Part shown: positions 1 to 5,804 of the stretch, piece by piece
How positions within the stretch are numbered: position 1 is the first letter of the stretch
Layout: every line of letters starts with the position of its first letter
Notes under the pieces: generated by a model
What the model was told of the DNA's origin: nothing
The model's database searches: none
The model's input: the letters and a program-made list of their open reading frames with translations, nothing else
Made by a program: the position numbers and the translations under genes
Assembly: GCA_903940375.1 (NCBI GenBank)
Contig: CAJAKT010000025.1
Location: forward strand, 1 to 6,916
Direction: 5' to 3'
Length of the DNA stretch: 6,916 bases
Origin: an uncultured bacterium
GTDB taxonomy: Bacteria; Actinomycetota; Actinomycetes; S36-B12

Positions 1-68
1 CGAGTTCCTAGTGCTCGGTTCAGCCCCCCACCCGGAGGTGCGATGACGGGGTCGCCTTCTGTTCGGGG

Positions 69-461
69 TCAGGGGTGAGCATTGCCGGCTTCGGGCAACT
101 GCTCGTACGAATAGACGGCCGTCCGGTCGGCTCGTCGAGCGTCGAAGGCCGCAAGCCCGGTGGGAGTCATCAGACCCTGCGCGATCAGCGCATCCACCTT
201 GGCGACGTTGACGGCTGACCAGATGCTGCCGGGACGCCGGGGCGTGAAGCGGATCGTGTAGCTCTCGTCGTCGAGCCGATGGCGGACACTGTCGATCCAG
301 CCGAAGCACAGGGCCTGATCGACGGACTGAGGCCACGTCATCGACGGCTTCCCGGTTCCGACCTTCCAGTATCCGACGATCAGTTCCTGCGCCGACGCGT
401 GGTTCTTGGCGAGCCAGTCGCGGAACTGGTCGCCAGTGGCGAAGAAGGTCGGTCCGGTCAT
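69..461 (-). CDS. YdeI/OmpD-associated family protein, C-terminally short
   Basis: The 130-residue product resembles the N-terminal two thirds of the YdeI/OmpD-associated family, a widespread group of small cytoplasmic proteins of poorly defined function. Family-like segments are the N-terminal FFATGDQFRDWLAKNHA (6-22), ALCFGWIDSVR (50-60), RFTPRRPGSIWSAVN (71-85) and the tyrosine-rich YSYEQ (117-121). From memory of the family, full-length members run to about 190-200 residues and continue after this point into a helical C-terminal part. Here the protein ends nine residues after YSYEQ with no such segment. The remaining 68 bases of the window show no recognisable continuation in the other two frames on this strand. 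The ATG at 461 gives the expected N-terminus; no strong Shine-Dalgarno sequence precedes it. It lies 23 bases after the stop of the upstream peptidase gene on the same strand, so co-transcription is likely. Family assignment is fairly sure; whether the protein is functional is uncertain. Confidence 0.75.
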   Translation of the reverse strand: MTGPTFFATGDQFRDWLAKNHASAQELIVGYWKVGTGKPSMTWPQSVDQALCFGWIDSVRHRLDDESYTIRFTPRRPGSIWSAVNVAKVDALIAQGLMTPTGLAAFDARRADRTAVYSYEQLPEAGNAHP

Positions 462-484
462 GCCGCCGTCATTCGTTCCCGTGT

Positions 485-2035
485 CTAGCGGCAGACCGTG
501 CCGGCGGCGGGGAGGGTGCCCCTGAGCAGGTAGTCGGTCACGGCGTCGTCGACGCAGCGTGAGCCGCTCCCGAATGCCGTGTGGCCGTCACCGCGGTAGG
601 TCAGCAGGGTTGAGGTGGTCAGCTGCTGACTCAGCGCCTGCGCCCAGACATAGGGCGTGGCCGGGTCGTACGTCGTGCCCACGACGAGGATCGGAGCAGT
701 CGTCGTCGACTTTGCTGGCGCGGGAACGCGAGTGGTGTGCCCGAACCACTGGGAGCACGGGGCATTGCCCCATGCCATGGCCCTGGCCATGTCCGGCACG
801 CGAACGCCACGCGACCAGGCTGTGGCGGCGGCACTCAGGCCGGCGGCATCGGGTGCGGCAGGAGTGTCCCAGCAGGAGATCGCGGGGAAGGCCGACGCCA
901 TGTTGCTGGCATACGTGTTCGGCCCCGTGCGGTCGGCCGCGTAGTCGGCGATGGACTGGAGCCCGCCGCCGTTGCCCGTCTTCGCCTGAGCCAGTGCGAT
1001 TCGCAGGTTGGGCCAGATGAGGGGGGAGTACATGGAGTAGAAGAGTGCCCCCAGCGCCTCCGCCTGCACGAGATCGCGTCCCTCGGGATTGTTCATAGGC
1101 GCGCGGTCGATCTGGGCGAGCAGCCGGTTGATGCCCGTGAGGACCGCCGATGCGCTGCCATGCCAGGGGCACGATGCCCGCGGGGCGCAGTCCTTCGCGA
1201 ACCGTGACATCGCGACCTGGAAGCCGGTCGACTGGCCCTTCGACACGGCCATCACGTCCAGGCTCGGATCGAGGGCGCCGTCGAGGACGAAGCGGCCCAC
1301 GGTGTCGGGGAAGGCCTCCGCGTAAAGGGTCCCGAGGTAGGTGCCGTAGGAGAAGCCGAGCCAGTTGAGCCTGGTGTCACCGAGGGCCTGGCGAAGGATG
1401 TCCAGGTCTCGGACGGTGTTCTCGGTGCCGACATGCCGGGCGATCTCCGGCGACATCCGCAGGCAGCCCTGTGCCATCTGGCGGGCGAGGGCCATGACCC
1501 GGGCCTGCTCGGCGCGCGTGTCGGGGGAGCCGTCGGCGCGCAGCCATCGAGTGGTCTGGACGCCGGTCATGCAGGTGATGGGTACCGACTTGCCGACACC
1601 GCGGGTGTCGAAACCGACGATGTCGAACTGTGCGGCCACCCTGGGCGCGAGGGAGTCGGCCACGTAGGCGGCGAAATCCAGGCCGGAGGCACCTGGGCCG
1701 CCGGGATTGACGACGAGGGAGCCCTGGCGCTGGGCCGCGGGGCCGGTTGCTCGGGTGCGAGATACGCGCAGGCGGATGGTCTGGCCCGCCGGCTGGTCGT
1801 AGTCGAGCGGCACGGTCAGCCACGTGCACTCCTGCCCCTCGCATTCGCTCCACGTGAGGGCCTGCCCGTAGTAGGTCGCGAGTTCCGGCGGGAAGGCCGC
1901 GGCCTGAACCGTGGTCAGCCCCTGGGCCGATGCGGTGACGGGCACGGCGGCCAGGAGGGCGACGACTGTCGCGATCGCGGTGATCCGGAGGGCCGACGGC
2001 GCGCGACGGAGGGACAGGCGAGGAGTGGGCTTCAC
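485..2035 (-). CDS. Secreted alpha/beta-hydrolase, tripeptidyl-aminopeptidase type (S33 family)
   Basis: Predicted exported serine peptidase or hydrolase of 516 residues, resembling the Streptomyces tripeptidyl aminopeptidase and SlpD/SlpE group, which removes short peptides from N-termini outside the cell. From the GTG at 2035 the protein has an arginine-rich n-region (6-17), a hydrophobic segment (18-33) and an ASA|QG signal-peptidase site after residue 37. The hydrolase core shows NPGGPGASG (110-118, oxyanion region), GFDTRGVGKS (141-150), the nucleophile elbow GFSYG with Ser229, Asp457 in TTYDPATP, and His485 in GDGHTAFG. The last part, about residues 420-516, fits the TAP-like C-terminal domain. 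Ten cysteines in the mature region suggest disulfides. An in-frame ATG at 2110 would add 25 residues ahead of the signal peptide; the GTG was preferred because it gives a normal signal peptide and sits six bases after a TANNNT box. The precise substrate is not known; a lipase-like or other peptidase role is possible. Confidence 0.85.
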   Translation of the reverse strand: MKPTPRLSLRRAPSALRITAIATVVALLAAVPVTASAQGLTTVQAAAFPPELATYYGQALTWSECEGQECTWLTVPLDYDQPAGQTIRLRVSRTRATGPAAQRQGSLVVNPGGPGASGLDFAAYVADSLAPRVAAQFDIVGFDTRGVGKSVPITCMTGVQTTRWLRADGSPDTRAEQARVMALARQMAQGCLRMSPEIARHVGTENTVRDLDILRQALGDTRLNWLGFSYGTYLGTLYAEAFPDTVGRFVLDGALDPSLDVMAVSKGQSTGFQVAMSRFAKDCAPRASCPWHGSASAVLTGINRLLAQIDRAPMNNPEGRDLVQAEALGALFYSMYSPLIWPNLRIALAQAKTGNGGGLQSIADYAADRTGPNTYASNMASAFPAISCWDTPAAPDAAGLSAAATAWSRGVRVPDMARAMAWGNAPCSQWFGHTTRVPAPAKSTTTAPILVVGTTYDPATPYVWAQALSQQLTTSTLLTYRGDGHTAFGSGSRCVDDAVTDYLLRGTLPAAGTVCR

Positions 2036-2041
2036 CGCCTC

Positions 2042-2047
2042 ACCGTA
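2042..2047 (-). promoter_or_regulatory. Candidate -10 box for a leaderless peptidase transcript
   Basis: On the minus strand, TACGGT matches the actinobacterial TANNNT -10 consensus and ends six bases before the GTG at 2035. Transcription would then begin at or next to the start codon and give a leaderless mRNA, which is common in actinobacteria. The -35 region at 17-base spacing is weak. The only Shine-Dalgarno-like bases (GAGG) are two bases from the GTG, too close to work normally. This is an inference from spacing alone. Confidence 0.3.
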
Positions 2048-2129
2048 TGTCACGTTTGGCCGGAATCGACCCAGGTGTCCGACCGGCGGTTTGGGGTTCG
2101 GGACGTGCATGGCAGGCTTGGAGCACCGT

Positions 2130-2160
2130 CCCCCGTCTGTGGGGGGCCGAGAGGACCCCC
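2130..2160 (+). promoter_or_regulatory. Two mutually exclusive hairpins over the oleA leader
   Basis: The end of the oleA leader contains CCCCC (2130-2134), GGGGGG (2141-2146) and CCCCC (2156-2160). The G run can pair with the upstream C run (five pairs, loop GTCTGT) or with the downstream C run (five pairs, nine-base loop). The second pairing puts the ribosome binding site in the loop and abuts the ATG at 2161, so the two pairings would leave the site in different states. The complementarity is directly visible; a regulatory role is inferred and could be chance in GC-rich DNA. Confidence 0.35.
2150..2155 (+). promoter_or_regulatory. Ribosome binding site of oleA
   Basis: AGAGGA lies five bases before the ATG at 2161. 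It decides the oleA start over the in-frame upstream ATG at 2047, which has no comparable site and would add 38 residues unlike any OleA N-terminus. Confidence 0.65.
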
Positions 2161-3183
2161 ATGAACGGCAATGCCACGTACCGCTTCGCTGACACGGCGA
2201 TCCTGTCGGTGACGGCTGTGGACGCGCCGATCGTGGTCACCTCGGCCGAGTTCGACGATCAGCTGGCGGCAACCTACGAGCGGCTGGACCTGCGCCCCGG
2301 GATGCTCGAGGCACTTGCGGGCATCACGGAGCGCCGCTGGTGGCCGGAGGACGTCACCTTCGCCGATGCGGCGTCCATGGCCGGGGCCAAGGCGATCGCC
2401 GAGGCGGGCATCGATCCCACGAGCGTCGGACTGGTCATCGACACGTCGGTCTGCCGCGATCATCTGGAGCCGTCGGCATCGGTCGACGTCCACGAGCAGC
2501 TGGGCCTGTCATCCGCGTGCCTGAACTTCGACCTCGCCAACGCGTGCCTGGGCTTCATGAACGGCATGCAACTCGCGGCCATGATGATCGATTCCGGCCA
2601 GATCGAGTACGCGCTCGTCGTCGACGGTGAGGGCAGTCGCCGTCCGCAGCAGGCCACGATCGCTCGACTTCAGCAGCCCGGTACGACCAAGGAAGACATC
2701 TTCGACAACTTCGCCACGCTGACCCTGGGTTCTGGTGGTGCTGCAATGGTCCTGGGCCGTGCCAGCGAGCATCCGGCCGGGCATCGCTTCGTCGGCGGGG
2801 TGAGCCGCGCCGCCACCCAGCACAACAGGCTGTGCGTCGGCGACCTCGACCACATGACGACCGATTCGCGTGGCCTGCTCGAGGCGGGTGTCACGCTGGC
2901 TGTCGACACCTGGACTGAGGCATCGAAGACGTTCGACTGGTCGGATCTCGACGCGTATGTCATCCACCAGGTCTCCAAGGTGCACACGGCAGCCATCACG
3001 ACGTCGCTGGGCATCGATCCGGCGCGGACCCCCGTGATTTTCCCGGAGCGCGGCAACATCGGGCCGGCCTCCGTTCCCTTCACCCTCGCCATGAACGCGG
3101 CCGGGTTCGAGGCCGGGCAGCGAATTGCGTGCATGGGCATCGGCTCCGGGCTCAACGCCGCGGTCATCGAAATCGCGTGGTGA
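2161..3183 (+). CDS. oleA: OleA, head-to-head acyl-CoA condensing thiolase
   Basis: OleA is a cytoplasmic thiolase-superfamily enzyme that joins two fatty acyl-CoA molecules by non-decarboxylative Claisen condensation into a 2-alkyl-3-keto acid, the first step of long-chain olefin synthesis. The 340-residue product has the family's usual length (about 340). Catalytic residues of the Xanthomonas campestris enzyme have counterparts at constant offsets: Cys129 in NACLGF (Cys143), Glu103 in HLEPS (Glu117, contributed across the dimer), His269 in VIHQVS (His285) and Asn299 in ERGNIGPASVP (Asn315). A glycine-rich C-terminal loop MGIGSG (325-330) is also typical. The presence of Glu103 and the following oleBC and oleD genes favour OleA over FabH-type ketosynthases. 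It is the first gene of the operon; its stop overlaps the next start as GTGA. FabH or chalcone-synthase-like functions are considered unlikely. Confidence 0.95.
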   Translation: MNGNATYRFADTAILSVTAVDAPIVVTSAEFDDQLAATYERLDLRPGMLEALAGITERRWWPEDVTFADAASMAGAKAIAEAGIDPTSVGLVIDTSVCRDHLEPSASVDVHEQLGLSSACLNFDLANACLGFMNGMQLAAMMIDSGQIEYALVVDGEGSRRPQQATIARLQQPGTTKEDIFDNFATLTLGSGGAAMVLGRASEHPAGHRFVGGVSRAATQHNRLCVGDLDHMTTDSRGLLEAGVTLAVDTWTEASKTFDWSDLDAYVIHQVSKVHTAAITTSLGIDPARTPVIFPERGNIGPASVPFTLAMNAAGFEAGQRIACMGIGSGLNAAVIEIAW

Positions 3184-5804
3184 CCTCAGACCAGCAGGCT
3201 GCAAGCCTTCCGCCGACTGGACTGCCGGGACTCGATCCCCGCTGGTCGCGACTGGTGCAGGCGCGGGACGGCGACGGGGCCATGCGCACCTGGCATGTCC
3301 TTGATACGCATGCAGACGTGTCCACCGACGGTGTTGAGCTGACACTGCTCTGCGTGCACGGCAATCCGACCTGGTCGTATCTGTGGCGGCGAGTTCTCGC
3401 GGGTGCACCCGTTGGCGTACGCGTTGTGGCCGTCGATCAGCTCGACATGGGGTACTCGGAGCGCACGCACACCGTTCGCCGGCTCGCTCAGCGGGTCGAC
3501 GACCTTGGTTCCCTTACCGATGCACTCGGGATCGACGGGCCTGTCGTCACTGTCGCACATGACTGGGGCGGCCCTATCTCGCTCGGCTGGGCGCTGGCGC
3601 ATCGTGCGCAACTGCGGGGGATCGTCCTGCTCAACACCGCCGTGCACCAGCCGGCCGGCTCGCCCTCGCCAGCCATCATCCGGCTGGCCCGTTCGTCGCC
3701 GCTGCTGAAGGCGAACACGATCGACACCCCGACCTTCGTGCGCGGAACGACGATGCTGAGCGGCCGGTCGATGCCCCGCGACGTGGCCGACGCCTTTGCT
3801 GCGCCTTACCGCGGCCGCGATCGCCGGCAGGCGATCGGCACCTTCGTCGCCGACATTCCGTTCGAGTCCGGCCACCCCAGCGCCCCCGCCCTCGATGCGA
3901 TCGCGGAAGGCATCCGGGACCTCACCGACGTGCCGGTCCTGCTGCTGTGGGGCCCTGGCGATCCGGTCTTCTCGGATCGCTACCTCAACGACCTCGTCGG
4001 CCGTCTCCCGCAGGCCGACGTCCACCGCTACGAGGGGGCCCGCCATCTCGTCAGCGAGGATGCGCCCGCGCTCGTGGGCGACCTGCTGCGGTGGGTCGCC
4101 GACCTGTCCCTCCCTCCCACTTCCGCCGAACGGCCAGTTGTGGGGGTCCCGGAGTCCCGAAATACCCCCACTACTGGCCACTCGGCGGGTGGGAGCGGGG
4201 AAGGGGAGAGGGACGGGGTGGACGAGGTGCCGCTCTGGGCGGAACTCGACCGCCTTGCGCGTGACAACCCGCACGGCCTCGCCCTCGCGGAGCCCATCGG
4301 CGACGGTGAGTGGCGCACGGTCACGTGGCGGCTGCTCGGCCGCAATGTCGACCTGCTTGCCAAGGGCCTGGCGGCCCGGGGCATCCGCCGGGGTGACCGC
4401 GTTGCTGTCCTCATCACTCCGGGCGCTGATCTCCTTGCTGTGGTCTATGCCTGCTGGCGCATCGGAGCCAGCGTCGTCGTCACGGATGCGGGCCTCGGCG
4501 TGCGCGGCATCCACCGCGCCCTGCGCGGAGCAGCGCCGCAGCACCTCATCGCGATCCCGAAGGCCATGGCGCTCGTGCGTGCGATGCGACTGCCGGGCCG
4601 GCGCATCGGCACGGGCGAACTCGTCGAGATCGCCCGTCTCGGCGCTGCCCACCACGAACTGCCACCGCCGCCGAGCGGTGACGACGAGGCGGTCGTCGCG
4701 TTCACATCCGGCTCCACCGGTCCGGCGAAAGGCGTTGTCTACCGGCATCGTCAGGTGCAGGGCACCCGTGACGTGCTGCGCCAGCACTACGGCATCACCG
4801 ACCGAGACTCACTCGTTGCTGCATTCGCGCCGTGGGCCGTACTCGGACCCGCACTGGGCATTCCGTCATCGATCCCCGACATGGACGTCACATCGCCGCG
4901 CACGCTGACCGCCGCGGCCTTCGCGGATGCGGTGCGTGCCGTCGACGGCACGCTGGTGTGGGCCTCACCCGCTGCGCTCGCTGCCATTCTCGAGACCGCC
5001 AGCTCGCTCACAGATGCAGACGTCGAGAGCCTGGGCTCGCTGCGCCTGGTGATGGGTGCTGGTGCGCCCGTCAGCGCCGCGCTGCTGCACGGGATGGCAC
5101 GGATCTGCGTCAACGCCGATGTGCGCACGCCGTACGGCATGACGGAGGTGCTGCCCGTCACGGACGTGTCCATCGGCGAGATCGACGAGGCCGGCCCTGG
5201 CGATGGTGTGCTCGTCGGCCGAGCGGTGCCCGGCGTCGAGGTGCGGATCAGCGCCGTCGACAGTCTTGGCATCGCGGCGGGCGAACTGTCAGACGCTCCC
5301 GACGTCCTTGGCGAGATCGTCGTGCGTGCACCGCATCAGAAGGATCGCTATGACCGGCTCTGGGGAACTCAGCGCGCGAGCGCGCGCGAGCCGGGCTGGC
5401 ACCGCACGGGGGACGTGGGCCATCTCGACACACAGGGTCGACTCTGGATCGGTGGCCGCCTGGCGCATGTCATCACGACGCCGGCGGGTCCGGTCTCGCC
5501 GGTCGGGATCGAACAGGCCGTGCAGTGGGTGCCGTCGGTCGTGCAGGCCGCGGTCGTCGGGGTCGGTCCGGTTGGCACGCAGCAGATCGTGGTCATCGTT
5601 GTCACGGACAAGAGGCGCACGGGCCTCGCAGCACTCGACCTGATCGATGCAGTGCGGGGAACCGTGGACGTCGATATCTCGGCGGTGCTCGAGCGCAAGG
5701 AGCTACCGGTCGACATCCGGCACAACTCCAAGATCGATCGCGCCGCGCTTGCCGCCTGGGCATCGGAATTGCTCGCTGGTCGGTCTTCGGGTGGCTCGCG
5801 ATGA
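3180..5804 (+). CDS. oleBC: OleBC fusion: beta-lactone decarboxylase and beta-lactone synthetase
   Basis: An 874-residue bifunctional enzyme catalysing the last two steps of olefin synthesis. OleB half, about 15-310: haloalkane-dehalogenase-like alpha/beta-hydrolase with HGNPTW (60-65), nucleophile Asp128 in AHDWGG, cap region about 132-230, Asp261 in WGPGDPVF and His289 in ARHLVSED; this half decarboxylates a cis-beta-lactone to a cis-olefin. OleC half, about 350-874: acyl-AMP-ligase superfamily beta-lactone synthetase with the phosphate loop FTSGSTGPAKG (508-518), TPYGMTE (650-656), Asp745 in HRTGDVG, GRLAH (759-763) and Lys851 in HNSKID; it uses ATP to close a beta-hydroxy acid to the lactone. 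The fusion places producer and consumer of the lactone in one chain. Residues about 312-346 form a Pro/Gly/Ser/Glu-rich linker encoded by an unusual palindrome. The GTG at 3180 was chosen because it overlaps the oleA stop as GTGA and gives a normal OleB N-terminus; no good Shine-Dalgarno precedes it, implying translational coupling. A GTG at 3177 is the alternative. OleBC fusions are known in Micrococcus relatives. Confidence 0.95.
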   Translation: MTSDQQAASLPPTGLPGLDPRWSRLVQARDGDGAMRTWHVLDTHADVSTDGVELTLLCVHGNPTWSYLWRRVLAGAPVGVRVVAVDQLDMGYSERTHTVRRLAQRVDDLGSLTDALGIDGPVVTVAHDWGGPISLGWALAHRAQLRGIVLLNTAVHQPAGSPSPAIIRLARSSPLLKANTIDTPTFVRGTTMLSGRSMPRDVADAFAAPYRGRDRRQAIGTFVADIPFESGHPSAPALDAIAEGIRDLTDVPVLLLWGPGDPVFSDRYLNDLVGRLPQADVHRYEGARHLVSEDAPALVGDLLRWVADLSLPPTSAERPVVGVPESRNTPTTGHSAGGSGEGERDGVDEVPLWAELDRLARDNPHGLALAEPIGDGEWRTVTWRLLGRNVDLLAKGLAARGIRRGDRVAVLITPGADLLAVVYACWRIGASVVVTDAGLGVRGIHRALRGAAPQHLIAIPKAMALVRAMRLPGRRIGTGELVEIARLGAAHHELPPPPSGDDEAVVAFTSGSTGPAKGVVYRHRQVQGTRDVLRQHYGITDRDSLVAAFAPWAVLGPALGIPSSIPDMDVTSPRTLTAAAFADAVRAVDGTLVWASPAALAAILETASSLTDADVESLGSLRLVMGAGAPVSAALLHGMARICVNADVRTPYGMTEVLPVTDVSIGEIDEAGPGDGVLVGRAVPGVEVRISAVDSLGIAAGELSDAPDVLGEIVVRAPHQKDRYDRLWGTQRASAREPGWHRTGDVGHLDTQGRLWIGGRLAHVITTPAGPVSPVGIEQAVQWVPSVVQAAVVGVGPVGTQQIVVIVVTDKRRTGLAALDLIDAVRGTVDVDISAVLERKELPVDIRHNSKIDRAALAAWASELLAGRSSGGSR
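4114..4195 (+). repeat. Long imperfect palindrome encoding the OleB-OleC linker
   Basis: The core arms GGCCAGTTGTGGGGGT (4132-4147) and ACCCCCACTACTGGCC (4164-4179) are inverted repeats matching at 15 of 16 positions (one T:T mismatch at 4139/4172), with a 16-base spacer. Past a two-by-two internal loop (4130-4131, 4180-4181) seven further pairs form (4123-4129 with 4182-4188). After a two-base bulge (4121-4122) seven more form (4114-4120 with 4189-4195), making 29 pairs in all. The flanking pyrimidine-rich and purine-rich tracts continue the symmetry loosely to about 4106 and 4214. It falls exactly between the two enzyme domains and is translated as residues about 312-339. It may be a captured intergenic element such as a REP- or MITE-like palindromic unit, or a former oleB terminator. 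No clear target-site duplication is seen. Confidence 0.85.
4187..4218 (+). other. G-tract cluster, possible G-quadruplex
   Basis: Six runs of three or four G lie on the coding strand within 32 bases (starting at 4187, 4191, 4197, 4203, 4210 and 4215), separated by one to four bases. This satisfies the usual G-quadruplex spacing rule in both DNA and mRNA. It overlaps the right outer arm of the linker palindrome and ends at the candidate oleC start. GGG glycine codons (338, 340, 342, 346) contribute to it. Folding is inferred, not shown. Confidence 0.5.
4208..4220 (+). promoter_or_regulatory. Candidate internal ribosome binding site and GTG start for OleC alone
   Basis: GAGG (4208-4211) precedes an in-frame GTG (4218-4220, Val347 of the fusion) by six bases, normal Shine-Dalgarno spacing. 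The GTG lies just ahead of the conserved start of the OleC part (VDEVPLWAELDRLA). Initiation here would give a free OleC of 528 residues, near the usual length of stand-alone OleC. It may be a relic of an ancestral separate oleC gene. GAGG also arises easily within this purine-rich tract, so activity is uncertain. Confidence 0.35.

Noticed and set aside
43..78. GGAGG followed by ATG on the plus strand, an 11-codon reading frame
   Set aside because: It is too short to support, runs against the YdeI-family gene, and has no recognisable product.
2059..2086. GCCGG/CCGGC inverted repeat in the divergent intergenic region as an operator
   Set aside because: Only five pairs with an 18-base spacer, expected by chance at this GC content; no regulator gene is adjacent.
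2047..2160. N-terminal extension of OleA from the ATG at 2047
   Set aside because: The extra 38 residues do not resemble OleA, there is no ribosome binding site, and the ATG at 2161 has AGAGGA at good spacing and yields the normal family length and active-site numbering offsets.
3129..3179. Earlier start of OleBC at the ATG at 3129
   Set aside because: It would overlap oleA by 55 bases with an arginine/histidine-rich stretch not seen in OleB; the GTGA overlap at 3180 is the simpler start.
3186..4787. Long open frame on the minus strand opposite oleBC
   Set aside because: It is antisense to two well-supported enzyme domains, its composition is that of a GC-rich shadow frame, and no domain is recognisable.
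5372..5389. Alternating CG tract (GCGCGCGA then GCGCGCGCGA), possible Z-DNA or short tandem repeat
   Set aside because: It lies in an OleC surface region (QRASAREPGW), is short, and is ordinary for GC-rich coding sequence.
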